DNA from: Desulfovibrio subterraneus
Lineage (GTDB): Bacteria > Desulfobacterota > Desulfovibrionia > Desulfovibrionales > Desulfovibrionaceae
Direction: 5' to 3'
Assembly (NCBI RefSeq): GCF_013340285.1
Contig: NZ_BLVO01000004.1
Location: forward strand, 372,001 to 436,000
DNA: 64,000 nucleotides
The first letter of the stretch is position 1. The number at the start of each line of letters is the position of its first letter. The notes below the pieces were generated by a model that saw nothing but the letters and a program-made list of their open reading frames with translations, did not search any database and was not told the DNA's origin. Below are positions 18,390 to 28,387 of this stretch, in pieces. The translations under genes and the position numbers were made by a program.

Positions 18390-19505
18390 ATGGCGAATAC
18401 GGACTCCATTTTCGAATTACGTGGTGTTACCAAATATTTTGAAGACACCTGTGCCCTTTCCGATATCAACCTGAACATCCGCAACGGTGAATTTCTTACC
18501 CTGCTCGGCCCTTCCGGCTGCGGCAAGACTACCATTCTGCGCCTGCTCTCCGGCTTCGAGACCCCTTCTTCGGGCGACGTGCTGCTGAACGGTCAGGTAA
18601 TGAACGACGTGCCGCCGGAAAAACGCAAGGTGAACACGGTATTCCAGAACTACGCCCTGTTCCCGCATATGACCGTGCGCGATAACGTGGCCTTCGGCCT
18701 CAAGATGGCCGGTGTGGACAAGGGCGATATAGCCCAGCGGGTGCGCGAAGCACTTGCCATGGCCCACATGGACCACCTTGCCGACCGCAGACCCGGCCAG
18801 CTTTCCGGCGGGCAGCAGCAGCGCGTGGCCATTGCACGCGCCGTGGTGAACAATCCCCTCGTCCTGCTGCTCGACGAGCCCTTCAGCGCGCTCGATTTCA
18901 AGCTGCGCAAGGCCATGCAGCTGGAGATCAAGCAGCTGCAGCGCAAGCTCGGCATCACCTTTGTTTTCGTCACCCACGACCAGGAAGAGGCATTTGCCAT
19001 GTCTGACCGCGTGGTGGTCATGAACGAAGGGCAGATCGTGCAGATAGGCTCGCCCAAGGAAATCTACGAAGAGCCCGCCAGCCTCTACGTTGCCCGCTTT
19101 GTGGGCGACATCAATATTCTTGACGCAACCATCCTCTCCTCTTCCGGCAACGGCATGTATGATGCCGAGGTGGAAGGAGTGCCCATGGCGCTGCACAGCA
19201 AGCGCGCCTTTCCCGAAAACCGCGATGTGAAGGTGCTGCTGCGCCCCGAAGACCTGCGCGTGCACCGCGTGGCTGAAGGCATGCTGGACGAACCGCACCT
19301 GCTGGGCCGCATAGCCCAGACGGTATACAAGGGCGCCACCGTGGACCTGCACGTGCAGCTTGACGATGCGCACGGCGGTATATCGCTCATGGCCTCGGAA
19401 TTCTTCAACGAAGACGACGAGGAAATCATCTACGACGCGGGCGAACGCGTTGCCGTGACCTGGGTTGACGGTTGGGAGGTTGTGCTGGATGCAGAAGATC
19501 ACTAG
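18390..19505 (+). CDS. potA: Spermidine/putrescine ABC transporter ATP-binding protein
   Basis: ATPase of a PotABCD importer, 371 residues. Walker A is GPSGCGKT, the Q-loop is in VFQNYALFPHMTV, the signature is [14 protein letters not shown] and Walker B VLLLDEPFSALD, then the switch His in VFVTHDQEEA. The last about 100 residues form a TOBE domain. The start is placed at 18390 because the family begins near SIFELRGVTKYF; the upstream in-frame extension is unlike it. The SD is weak (TTGGAA). It overlaps potB by 17 bases. This is the first gene of a four-gene coupled operon. Confidence 0.95.
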   Translation: MANTDSIFELRGVTKYFEDTCALSDINLNIRNGEFLTLLGPSGCGKTTILRLLSGFETPSSGDVLLNGQVMNDVPPEKRKVNTVFQNYALFPHMTVRDNVAFGLKMAGVDKGDIAQRVREALAMAHMDHLADRRPGQLSGGQQQRVAIARAVVNNPLVLLLDEPFSALDFKLRKAMQLEIKQLQRKLGITFVFVTHDQEEAFAMSDRVVVMNEGQIVQIGSPKEIYEEPASLYVARFVGDINILDATILSSSGNGMYDAEVEGVPMALHSKRAFPENRDVKVLLRPEDLRVHRVAEGMLDEPHLLGRIAQTVYKGATVDLHVQLDDAHGGISLMASEFFNEDDEEIIYDAGERVAVTWVDGWEVVLDAEDH

Positions 19506-20385
19506 CCGTTTTGCCAGAACCAGCATTCTCATCGTAGGGGCATGGCTCACGCTTTTCGTGCTCGCCCCGCAGCTCATGCTGTTCATAGCCACGTTCCTTC
19601 AGCGCGGGCAGCAGGAATTCATCACTTCCACGTTCACGCTCGAAAACTATGCACGGCTGCTTGATCCGGTCTTTCTGTTCATATTCTGGGAATCGTTCCG
19701 GCTGGCCGGGGTCACCACGCTGGCCTGCCTGCTGCTGGGCTATCCCTTTGCGTACATTCTGGCCACCAGCCGCAAGAATCTGCGCCCGTGGCTTCTGCTG
19801 CTTGTCATCATCCCCTTCTGGACCAACTCGCTCATCCGCACCTATGCGATGATCATCATCCTGAAGTCCGGCGGGGTGCTCAGCAACCTGCTGCAGGCGC
19901 TGGGGCTGATCGACAAGCCCATTTCGCTGATGTACACGGACATCGCCATTTTCATCGGCTTTACCTACACACTGCTGCCTTTCATGATTCTGCCGCTCTA
20001 TGCGGCCATAGAAAAACTGGATATGCGCCTGCTTGATGCCTCCAAGGACCTTGGTGCAACGGCGTTCCAGACCTTCCGCCATATCACGCTGCCGCTGACC
20101 ATGCCCGGCATTGTGGCCGGCTGCATGCTGGTGTTTCTGCCCGCGCTCGGCATGTTCTACGTGCCGGAAATTCTGGGCGGTTCGCGCTACATGCTGCTCG
20201 GCAACTACATCACCAACCAGTTCCTTGTGGCCCGCGACTGGCCCCTCGGCGCGGCAGCGAGCACCATTCTCACCATCACGCTGATCATCATGATTGCGCT
20301 CTACCTGCGCAGTGTGCGTGCATCGTCGCGCACCGGCGGCGACAATCTTGAAGAAGAGCTGCTGAACACGGCGGAGGGAGCATGA
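19489..20385 (+). CDS. potB: Spermidine/putrescine ABC transporter permease PotB
   Basis: Inner-membrane permease of 298 residues with about six membrane helices. The cytoplasmic EAA loop reads DASKDLGATAFQTFRHITLP, typical of binding-protein-dependent permeases. The N-terminal helix LTLFVLAPQLMLFIATFLQR and the second-helix pair around IIPFWTNSLIRTYAMIIIL match PotB rather than PotC. It starts inside the end of potA (17-base overlap) and its stop overlaps the potC start by 4 bases, so the subunits are made in step. Confidence 0.95.
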   Translation: MQKITSRFARTSILIVGAWLTLFVLAPQLMLFIATFLQRGQQEFITSTFTLENYARLLDPVFLFIFWESFRLAGVTTLACLLLGYPFAYILATSRKNLRPWLLLLVIIPFWTNSLIRTYAMIIILKSGGVLSNLLQALGLIDKPISLMYTDIAIFIGFTYTLLPFMILPLYAAIEKLDMRLLDASKDLGATAFQTFRHITLPLTMPGIVAGCMLVFLPALGMFYVPEILGGSRYMLLGNYITNQFLVARDWPLGAAASTILTITLIIMIALYLRSVRASSRTGGDNLEEELLNTAEGA

Positions 20386-21152
20386 TTAAACGCGCATCCC
20401 AAGCCTATCTCTGGCTGATCTATTCCTTTCTGTACATCCCCATCCTTGTGGTGATGGTCTATTCTTTCAACAATGCCCGTTTCGCAACGGACTGGCGCGG
20501 CTTTACATGGAGCTGGTACGGCAAGCTCTTTGCCAACACCCAGCTCATGGACGCCGCCCTGAATACGCTGATGGTTGCCACGCTGGCCGCCACCTTTGCG
20601 TCCGCACTGGGAACGCTGGCCGCGCTGGTGCTGCACCGCTACCGTTTTCCCGGTCGCAAGGTGCTGCACGGCTCCATATTCGTGCTCACGGTTTCGCCCG
20701 ATATAGTCATGGGCATTGCCATGCTCATGTTCTTCATTGCCGCCAAGATTGAGCTTGGGTTTCTCACCCTGCTCATAGCGCACATTACCCTGTGCCTGCC
20801 TTTTGTGGCGGTCACCGTTCTGGCCCGTCTGGCCGAATTCGATGAAAACATCATCGAAGCGGCCAAGGATCTGGGAGCCACGGAATCCAGGGCCTTCCGG
20901 CACATCATTCTGCCCATGATAATGCCCGCCGTGGCGGCAGGATGGCTTTTGAGCTTCACCTTATCCATGGATGACGTGCTCATCAGCTTCTTCGTCACCG
21001 GCCCGACCTTTGAAATCCTCCCCCTGAAGATCTATTCCATGGTAAGACTGGGGGTAAAACCGGATATCAACGCCTTGAGCGCTGTCATGTTCACTCTTAC
21101 CGTGGTGCTTGTTCTTGCCGCCCACGCACTGACCAGAACGAGGAGAAAATGA
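20382..21152 (+). CDS. potC: Spermidine/putrescine ABC transporter permease PotC
   Basis: Second permease, 256 residues, about six membrane helices. Family blocks are YIPILVVMVYSFNNARFATD at the N-terminus, SPDIVMGIAMLMFF, and the EAA loop EAAKDLGATESRAFRHIILP. The MDDVLISFFVTGP segment near residue 200 is typical of PotC. It is coupled to potB by an ATGA overlap and to potD by another, with AGGAG inside its last codons serving potD. Confidence 0.95.
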   Translation: MIKRASQAYLWLIYSFLYIPILVVMVYSFNNARFATDWRGFTWSWYGKLFANTQLMDAALNTLMVATLAATFASALGTLAALVLHRYRFPGRKVLHGSIFVLTVSPDIVMGIAMLMFFIAAKIELGFLTLLIAHITLCLPFVAVTVLARLAEFDENIIEAAKDLGATESRAFRHIILPMIMPAVAAGWLLSFTLSMDDVLISFFVTGPTFEILPLKIYSMVRLGVKPDINALSAVMFTLTVVLVLAAHALTRTRRK

Positions 21153-22207
21153 TGAAAAGAATGTGTATGGCCCCCGTGGTGGTCCTAGTGATGCTGCTCA
21201 CCTTCGTCATGGCCCCCCTGCATGCGAACGCGGCAGAAGAGAAGGTTCTCAACCTGTTCAGCTGGAGCGAATACTTCCCGCAGGCCGCGCTGGACATGTT
21301 TGAAAAGGAAACGGGCATCAAGGTCGTATACACCACATACGAATCCAACGAAGCCATGTTTGCCAAGCTCAAGATGCTTGAAGGCAAGGGATACGACATT
21401 GTCGTTCCTTCCACCTATTTTGTGGCGCTGATGCGCGAACAGGGTCTGCTCAGCAAGATCGACCGCAGCAAGATCACCAACTTCGGCAACCTTGATGCCA
21501 AGGTGCTCGGCGGCCCCTTTGACCCCACCAATGACTATTCCATCCCCTACATGTGGGGTTCTACCGGCATGATGGTCAACTCCAAGCATGTTGACCCTGC
21601 CACCATAACCAGCTGGAAGGACCTGATGCGTCCCGAATTCAAGGGCAAGGTGCTTCTTTCCAGCGACCTGCGCGATACCATCGGCATTGCCCTGAAGGCA
21701 CTGGGCTACTCAGTGAACAGCCGCAGCGAAGCCGAGATCAAGGCTGCCTATGAATTCCTGAAGGAACTCAAGCCCTCGGTGCTGGTGTTCAACGTGGAGT
21801 CCACCAAGCAGGCGTTCATCGGTGAAGAAGTGGTCATCGGCATGAGCTGGAACGGCGACGCCGTCATCGCCATGCAGGAAAATCCCGACCTGAAGTTCAT
21901 CTACCCCAAGGAAGGCCTGCCCCTGTGGCTCGACTCCCTGTCCATTCCTGTCGGCGCGGAGCACAAAGACAATGCTCACAAGTTCATTGACTTCACGCTG
22001 CGTCCCGACATTGCCAAGATGATTGTGGAAGAGTTCCTCTACTCCACCCCCAATACGGCCGGATGGCAGCTGCTGCCCGACGAGCTGAAAAACAACAACG
22101 CCGTTTCCCCCACCGACAAGGACCTGACCGGTTCCGAGTTCACCAACTCCGTGGGTGATGCCAAGGCCATCTATGAAAAGTATTGGGAAATGTTGAAAAC
22201 CAACTAG
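21149..22207 (+). CDS. potD: Spermidine/putrescine-binding periplasmic protein
   Basis: Extracellular solute-binding protein of about 350 residues. The signal peptide is about residues 1-28 (MVLLTFVMAPLHANAA-type h-region and AxA site). The mature part opens EEKVLNLFSWSEYFPQAALD, the PotD/PotF hallmark, and contains the polyamine-site region YDIVVPSTYFVALM and VIGMSWNGDAVIAMQ. AGGAGAAA precedes two tandem ATGs (21149 and 21152), and either may be used. No lipobox is seen. A GAAA-loop terminator follows at 22297. Putrescine versus spermidine preference is not readable. Confidence 0.95.
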   Translation: MMKRMCMAPVVVLVMLLTFVMAPLHANAAEEKVLNLFSWSEYFPQAALDMFEKETGIKVVYTTYESNEAMFAKLKMLEGKGYDIVVPSTYFVALMREQGLLSKIDRSKITNFGNLDAKVLGGPFDPTNDYSIPYMWGSTGMMVNSKHVDPATITSWKDLMRPEFKGKVLLSSDLRDTIGIALKALGYSVNSRSEAEIKAAYEFLKELKPSVLVFNVESTKQAFIGEEVVIGMSWNGDAVIAMQENPDLKFIYPKEGLPLWLDSLSIPVGAEHKDNAHKFIDFTLRPDIAKMIVEEFLYSTPNTAGWQLLPDELKNNNAVSPTDKDLTGSEFTNSVGDAKAIYEKYWEMLKTN

Positions 22208-22296
22208 CAACGCACTACGCCTTATGCTATATTCCGGCGTGCGAACACTGCACCCCCGCAGTTGTGGCTCGCGGTGCGGATAAAAATCAGACTTAC

Positions 22297-22331
22297 AGGG
22301 CGGTGCAGAAATGCACCGCCCTTTCTGTTTT
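22297..22331 (+). terminator. Rho-independent terminator of potABCD
   Basis: An 11-bp perfect stem, AGGGCGGTGCA (22297-22307) with 22312-22322, GAAA tetraloop, then TTCTGTTTTC. Confidence 0.9.
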
Positions 22332-22408
22332 CAGAAACAGGCCGATACCCCGGAACAGTTACAGGGCTTTTCCTGCCCGGAAACAATCGTCAGACAGGAA
22401 AACGCGTC

Positions 22409-25400
22409 ATGGATGCATCTCGGGATAATCGTTCAGGCAAACCACCCGCCTCCGGCGCAGAAACGGATTCTCAAGAAGTGCTCCGGCACCTGCTGGATGG
22501 TGAAGGCCGCCCCCGCATGCTGCTGGACAGCATAGAAGACGCGGTGTTTCTCTATACCATACGGCCGGACGGCAGCCGTGGCCGCTTTCTGGAAACCAAT
22601 GCCGCAGCCTGCGCACGGCTCGGCTACACGCCGGACGAATTGCGTTCCATGACCATGGACGACATAGACGCTCCGGAAACGCTCGCGGAGCGCCCCACCA
22701 TACAGACCCGCTTCGGCACCGGCAGCACGGCGATTTTCGAAGCCGTTCACCTTACCAGAAGCAACAAGCGCATCCCCGTTGAGGTCAACGCCCGCCGGTT
22801 CGATATCGACGGCACACAATGCATTCTGGCCATCGCACGTGACATTTCAGACAGGCGCAAGGCAGAATCTCTGCGGCGGGAATACATGCAGCATCTCGAA
22901 TCCGAGGTGGCCCGGCGTACCGCAGAACTTGAGCAATCGAACCTGCGCCTCATGCGGGAAATTGAGCGGGCCAACGCGGCAGAAGCGGCCGCCCTGCAGT
23001 CAGAAGCACGGCTTCTCGGCATATTCAACGCCTCCGGCCAGTCCATCATTCTTCTGAATATGCAGGGCGAGGTGCTGCACGCCAACGCCATAGCCGCTGC
23101 CGGCTTCGGGCTGACTCCCGGGGCCATGGCCGGAACAAGCATCTACGACTATTTTTCACCGCAGGATGCCGAACATCGCAAACAGCTCCTGCAGCAGGTG
23201 GCCGGCCTCAAAACCCCCGTGGCCTTCAAGTCGCAGCGGGGTGAGGCGTCACTTGCGCACAACGTGTACCCCGTCATGGACAGGGATGAAGTTACCGGCT
23301 TTGCCATCTATTCCGAAGACATTACACGCATTCTCGAATCAGAGAGAGAACTTGCGGCACATAACCGCCAGCGCGAGGTGCAGCATGACATTCTGACCAG
23401 CGCGCACGCCTCAAACACACTGGATGAATTCCTTACTGCGGTGCACAGAATCATGCTGCGTGAACTGAGGATGGAGAATCTGCACGTGGCCCTTCTGGAC
23501 GAAGGCACCGATACACTTAGTTACCGGTACTGCAAAGATTTCTCCGACATGGCACAGGGTATTCCCGACTTAGGTTCCCTGCAGGTTCCCCGGCTGAGTC
23601 GTGTTCCGCTCAACAACAACGGCGCGGTCTGCTATTCACGGACAGACCTTTACGCCATGGCCGACGCAAGTTTGTTCGATCCTGACAGCCCGGTGCCCTG
23701 CTCGTGGCTCGGCGTTGCCCTGCGCGCGGGCAACAGGCCCATAGGGGTCATGTTCACGCAGAATTATACTAACGAGTGCCTGTATTCCGACTACGACATG
23801 CGGCTGCTCTGTGCCTGCTCCGACCAGATTGCCCTGAGTATAGAACGCAAGCGGGCGGAAGAGGCTGCCCTTTCCGCACGGGATATTTTCATGAATATTC
23901 CTTCGGGGCTGTTCATCTACCAATATACCCCCCCGGATTCACTCACACTGGTCAACGCCAACCCGACTGCTGAAAAACTGACGGGAGTTACCCTCAGAGA
24001 GTGGGCCGGCAAGGATTTCAGAAAAATCTGGCCGGCCGCAGAAGCGGGCGGTCTGTACGAATCCATCGCCAGTCCGCTGCGGACCAGAACGGACTTCATT
24101 ACCGAAGAGATGCACTACAAGGACGAACGGCTTTCCGGGGCTTTTCAGGTACATTCCTTCATACTGCCTGAAAATCGTCTGGGGGTTACTTTTCAGGATA
24201 TCACCGAGCGGAAAAGAGCTCAGCTGGCCGTGCAGGAGAGCAGTGAACAATACCGTGCGTTCTTTGAAGACAATCACTCGGTCATGTTCATTCTCGACCC
24301 GGCAAACGGGTCTATCCTCGATGCCAACAAGGCGGCGGAACAATTCTACGGCTATGCACGCGACTACATGAAGGGAAGAAGCGTGGCCATGCTTAACCAT
24401 TTCTCCGCTTCACGGCTGAAAAACACGCTCAGAGGACTGGCACGGCAGCGCATAACCAGCATCATAGCCCGGCACATACTGGCCAACGGCGAATGGCGCG
24501 ATGTGGAGGTCTATTCCGGCCCCTTCACGGTGCACGGGCACAAGCGCCTTATCTCCATTGTGCACGACATCACCGAACGCAAGAAGAATGAAGCGGCCCT
24601 TGCCGCAGCCAAGGAAAGTGCGGAACAGGCAAACAGGGCCAAGTCGGAATTCGTCGCCAACATCAGCCACGAGGTACGCACCCCTTTGAGCGGCCTCATG
24701 GGGATGCTGCAGTTGCTGCTCACCACGCCGCTTAACGGCGAACAGGAAGGGTATATCGATACCGCGCTGAAGTCCTCTAAGAACCTTCTGCAGGTGCTGA
24801 ACGACGTTCTGGATTTTTCCAAGATCGAGGCAGGCAAGCTGACCATCGAATCGCGTGAATTCAGCGTACCCAACCTGCTCAACCAGTGTGCCGACCTTTT
24901 CCGGCATCAGGCGATTGCCAAGGGCCTTACGCTGACGCATGAGGTCATACCGCCCGTCGAAGCCAGCTATTTCGGGGACGAACTGCGCATCCGCCAGATT
25001 CTTCTGAACCTGATCGGCAACGCCATAAAATTTACCGAACGGGGTTCCGTCCATATCGAAATGGCGGTAAAGCCCCTTATGAATCAGAGAGTTGCGCGCC
25101 TTGACATGACAGTACGCGATACGGGCATAGGCATTCCCAAAAGCAAACTCAACGCCATATTCGATGCGTTTACTCAGGTAGACGGTTCCATCTCAAGGAA
25201 ATATACGGGGACCGGCCTCGGGCTGGCCATCGTCAAACGGCTGGTGGACCTGATGCAAGGCACTATACGGGTGGAAAGCCGTCCGGGCAGAGGAGCCACA
25301 GTCTACGCAAGCGTGCAGCTGGAACTGACGGGCAATACGTGCCCTGAAACCTGTGCGGAGCAGGAATCCGAGCCGGAACTGCCCCCCATGCGGGTGCTCA

Positions 25401-25768
25401 TTGTGGAAGATGAAGCTGTTAACAGATACATGGCCAGCCGCCTGCTGGAAACCATGGGGCACAGTGTGGTCGTGGCAGAAAACGGCAGCGAGGCGCTTGA
25501 ACAGCTCAAAAGCACCCCCTTCGACCTTGTGCTCATGGACATCCAGATGCCGGTAATGAACGGGCTGGAAGCCGTGGGCCACATCCGCAAATTCCACGGC
25601 GTTGCCAACCCGCCGGATATTCCCGTCATCGCCCTTTCGGCGCATGCCTCGAATGTGGACAGAGAAAAAGCGCTTGAGCAAGGCATGGATGAATACATTG
25701 TCAAACCGTATGAGATAGCGGAAATGAAAAAGGTCCTTCATCACGTTATGCGGAATAGACTGGCGTGA
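22409..25768 (+). CDS. Hybrid sensor histidine kinase with PAS and GAF domains
   Basis: A 1119-residue cytoplasmic signalling protein with no membrane segment. In order: PAS (about 30-150), a coiled coil (about 155-200), PAS (about 205-315), GAF (about 330-490), two more PAS domains (about 495-620 and 625-740), HisKA with the phospho-accepting His754 in ISHEVRTPL, a HATPase with [19 protein letters not shown] and [12 protein letters not shown], and a C-terminal receiver with Asp1044 in [12 protein letters not shown]. There is no Hpt domain or output partner next to it. The start at 22409 has AGGAAA upstream; the open frame reaching back to 22262 crosses the potD terminator. The signals sensed are unknown. 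Confidence 0.93.
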   Translation: MDASRDNRSGKPPASGAETDSQEVLRHLLDGEGRPRMLLDSIEDAVFLYTIRPDGSRGRFLETNAAACARLGYTPDELRSMTMDDIDAPETLAERPTIQTRFGTGSTAIFEAVHLTRSNKRIPVEVNARRFDIDGTQCILAIARDISDRRKAESLRREYMQHLESEVARRTAELEQSNLRLMREIERANAAEAAALQSEARLLGIFNASGQSIILLNMQGEVLHANAIAAAGFGLTPGAMAGTSIYDYFSPQDAEHRKQLLQQVAGLKTPVAFKSQRGEASLAHNVYPVMDRDEVTGFAIYSEDITRILESERELAAHNRQREVQHDILTSAHASNTLDEFLTAVHRIMLRELRMENLHVALLDEGTDTLSYRYCKDFSDMAQGIPDLGSLQVPRLSRVPLNNNGAVCYSRTDLYAMADASLFDPDSPVPCSWLGVALRAGNRPIGVMFTQNYTNECLYSDYDMRLLCACSDQIALSIERKRAEEAALSARDIFMNIPSGLFIYQYTPPDSLTLVNANPTAEKLTGVTLREWAGKDFRKIWPAAEAGGLYESIASPLRTRTDFITEEMHYKDERLSGAFQVHSFILPENRLGVTFQDITERKRAQLAVQESSEQYRAFFEDNHSVMFILDPANGSILDANKAAEQFYGYARDYMKGRSVAMLNHFSASRLKNTLRGLARQRITSIIARHILANGEWRDVEVYSGPFTVHGHKRLISIVHDITERKKNEAALAAAKESAEQANRAKSEFVANISHEVRTPLSGLMGMLQLLLTTPLNGEQEGYIDTALKSSKNLLQVLNDVLDFSKIEAGKLTIESREFSVPNLLNQCADLFRHQAIAKGLTLTHEVIPPVEASYFGDELRIRQILLNLIGNAIKFTERGSVHIEMAVKPLMNQRVARLDMTVRDTGIGIPKSKLNAIFDAFTQVDGSISRKYTGTGLGLAIVKRLVDLMQGTIRVESRPGRGATVYASVQLELTGNTCPETCAEQESEPELPPMRVLIVEDEAVNRYMASRLLETMGHSVVVAENGSEALEQLKSTPFDLVLMDIQMPVMNGLEAVGHIRKFHGVANPPDIPVIALSAHASNVDREKALEQGMDEYIVKPYEIAEMKKVLHHVMRNRLA

Positions 25769-25874
25769 GACAATCCTGACGGGTGCAGCATGCCGGACTG
25801 AATGAAACCGGCAGCTGCCTATATTGAAGGCTGTGCCTGTCTGCCGGTGAACAGGCGGAATGAGCAACCGGCGC

Positions 25875-27407
25875 TCAACTCAGACCGAGCAATCTATACA
25901 CCGCAGACATGTCCAGTGCTTCACGGACAACGGCTGCCAGCCTGTCCAGAGCCGGATCAAGCGAATATGGCGCGACCACCCTGCCAAGAGGAGCCTCACC
26001 CCTGCGGCTGCGCAGCCTGTCCACAAAGGCCCGCCTGAATTCGTCGGCATCGAACACCCCATGCATGTAGGTGCCCCACACGCGGCCATCCGCCGTGCTG
26101 TATCCCGCCGCTGTGCCGTCCGGCAGCACCACGCAGGGCGATACTCCCCCGCCCTCGCCCACCTGCGTCCTGCCATGGTGGATCTCGTAGCCGCAGACGG
26201 ACAGGTCAAAGGCGGTATGGGTTCCTTCCACACGGGTCAGCACCTTGTCCGGCCCCATGATGGTATGCACGTTCAGCAGGCCAAGCCCTTCGGTTTGATC
26301 GTTCCGCCCGTCCGATTCCACCTGCAACGGATCTTCCACACTTCTGCCGAGCATCTGCAATCCGCCGCATATCCCCACAATCTCGGGGGCATTTTCCGCA
26401 GACTGGCGGCCCATCTGTTCAATGGCAGAGGCAAGTCCGGTCCGGCGAAGCCATTCCAGATCGCCGAGCGTATTCTTGGACCCCGGAATGAGAATGCAGT
26501 CCGGCCGCCCAAGTTCTCCGGGCGAGCGCACACCGCGCACACGCACATCCGGTTCGCCGGAGAGCGCGTCCAGATCGGTAAAGTTGGCAATGTGCGGCAG
26601 GTCGATAAGGGCCACATCCACACAGCTTCCTGCCTTGGGCATATTCCTGCACATTGCTTCCTTGAAGGAGACGGAATCTTCCTCGGGAAGCCCCAGTTCC
26701 GTGACATGCGGCACCACGCCGAAGAACGGCTTGCCGGTCTTGCGGGTGGTATATTCAAGGGCGGGGTCCAGCAGCGAGGCATCGCCACGGAATCTGTTGA
26801 GCACAAATCCTGCCACAAGATCACGCTCCCACGGATCAAGCAGTTCCATGGTGCCCACCAGCGAGGCAAACACGCCTCCCCTGTCGATATCGCCCACAAG
26901 CAGCACCCGCGCATCCGCATAGCGTGCCATCTGCATGTTCACGATATCGTGGGCTTTGAGATTGATCTCGGCGGGGCTGCCCGCACCCTCCAGAACCATC
27001 ACATCATGCTGCGCGGACAGCGAATCATACGCCTGCTGCACTGTCCGGAAAGCTTCCGGCTTGAAGGAAACGTATTCCTTCACCCGCATGTTGCCCACGG
27101 CATGCCCCATGACGATGACCTGCGAGCCCGTGTCCGAAGAAGGCTTGAGCAAAACAGGGTTCATGCGCGCATCCGGTTCCAGCCTGCAGGCCGCGGCCTG
27201 CACCGCCTGCGCCCGGCCAATCTCCCGCCCGTCCGGCGTGACAAAGGAATTCAGGGCCATATTCTGCGCCTTGAACGGGGCAACGGAATACCCGTCCTGC
27301 AGCAGAATGCGACAAAGAGCCGCCGTCAGCACGCTTTTGCCGGCATTGGAACTGGTCCCCTGCAACATCAGGGCAGGAATCTTGCGGTCAGGCTTGTGTT
27401 TTGGCAT
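25875..27407 (-). CDS. cobQ: Cobyric acid synthase
   Basis: Amidates the b, d, e and g carboxylates of adenosyl-cobyrinate a,c-diamide in B12 synthesis, using glutamine and ATP. It has about 510 residues. The N-terminal DethiobiotinS-like ATPase has [20 protein letters not shown] and [17 protein letters not shown]; the C-terminal class I glutaminase has the catalytic Cys in [11 protein letters not shown] and His in GTYMHGVF. The start at 27407 (MPKHK) is preferred by family length, but it lacks a clear SD; an ATG at 27449 with AGGA directly before it is possible. No other cobalamin genes are adjacent. Confidence 0.93.
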   Translation of the reverse strand: MPKHKPDRKIPALMLQGTSSNAGKSVLTAALCRILLQDGYSVAPFKAQNMALNSFVTPDGREIGRAQAVQAAACRLEPDARMNPVLLKPSSDTGSQVIVMGHAVGNMRVKEYVSFKPEAFRTVQQAYDSLSAQHDVMVLEGAGSPAEINLKAHDIVNMQMARYADARVLLVGDIDRGGVFASLVGTMELLDPWERDLVAGFVLNRFRGDASLLDPALEYTTRKTGKPFFGVVPHVTELGLPEEDSVSFKEAMCRNMPKAGSCVDVALIDLPHIANFTDLDALSGEPDVRVRGVRSPGELGRPDCILIPGSKNTLGDLEWLRRTGLASAIEQMGRQSAENAPEIVGICGGLQMLGRSVEDPLQVESDGRNDQTEGLGLLNVHTIMGPDKVLTRVEGTHTAFDLSVCGYEIHHGRTQVGEGGGVSPCVVLPDGTAAGYSTADGRVWGTYMHGVFDADEFRRAFVDRLRSRRGEAPLGRVVAPYSLDPALDRLAAVVREALDMSAVYRLLGLS

Positions 27408-27538
27408 GGTGGAAGCTGTATCCCGTTTCCTTTCGTAAAACCAGTGCATTCCTGCCCATTTCGCCCCACAAGGCAGATTTGATAAAGGTTTAGCAAAGAA
27501 TAATGGACGGTTGCCGAATTAGCAGGCACAAGAGCAGC

Positions 27539-28237
27539 ATGACGCACATTCTTGCCATCGCGCGCGACAATGATAACGGCGCCATTCTCAAGCGCCAGCT
27601 TGAACAGCTGGGCGCCACAGGCACTCTTGCTTCCGAATCTGAAAGCATAGTTCATATCATGCGCACACAGCCCATACAGGGCATACTGATCAACATGCCC
27701 ACATTCCTGCGCCTGCACGGTGAAGGAAAGAACATCATCAACGATTCCATGGGCAGCTTTCCCATGCTCCGCTGCCGGGTGGACGGAGAAACCGGAGCAC
27801 TCACCGTGTTTGAACAGGGAGTAACCCCTGAACAGGCGCTCGCCCAGTTCGTGCACCAGTGCGCAGCCCAGCCGCCGCGCACCATCCGACGTGAGGAACG
27901 CACGGCCATTACCTGTGCCATTCTTCTTTCACAGGACGCGGGATTCAATCCGGCCACCACGGAACGTACCATAACTTTCGACGTATCCCCGCTCGGGACG
28001 TTCTGTTTTTCCACGCACATATGGAAGCCGGGACAAACTGCCTGGCTGCAATTTCTCGACCTTGCCGACAAGACTCCCATATCCGGAACCATTGTTCACG
28101 CCACCCGCTGGGGCAAGGGCTGCAAGCGTCCAGGGTGCGGAATAAGCTTCCATTCCATAACGGATACGCAAGGCGAAGAACTGGCCGTGCTGCTCAAAGG
28201 AAGCTGCATGGCACCCAAGAGAGTTATCATAAGTTGA
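27539..28237 (+). CDS. Pseudo-receiver plus PilZ-domain protein
   Basis: A 232-residue cytoplasmic protein. The N-terminal about 115 residues have a response-regulator pattern (ILAIARDNDNGAILKRQLEQ, then a strand ILINMPTF), but where the phospho-accepting Asp should be there is Asn/Met, so it is probably not phosphorylated. The C-terminal half looks like a PilZ domain, the cyclic-di-GMP binding fold: RREERTAITC at about 125, then TFDVSPLGTFCFS, and GISFHSI near the end. The exact RxxxR and D/NxSxxG signature is only partly kept. The start at 27539 is chosen by the fold; the SD is weak. Divergent from cobQ. A role in c-di-GMP signalling is inferred. Confidence 0.65.
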   Translation: MTHILAIARDNDNGAILKRQLEQLGATGTLASESESIVHIMRTQPIQGILINMPTFLRLHGEGKNIINDSMGSFPMLRCRVDGETGALTVFEQGVTPEQALAQFVHQCAAQPPRTIRREERTAITCAILLSQDAGFNPATTERTITFDVSPLGTFCFSTHIWKPGQTAWLQFLDLADKTPISGTIVHATRWGKGCKRPGCGISFHSITDTQGEELAVLLKGSCMAPKRVIIS

Positions 28238-28387
28238 CCTTACCCGGAATTAGCATATTGAATTACATGCTGAATACGACTACATGTTCCTCAGCCGACG
28301 GCGAACATTGCAGGATCATTCCGTCTCAGCCCAAGCGAAGACGCCAACGCCCGCAAGTTACCGGACCAGGCTATTCAGGAGCATAAT

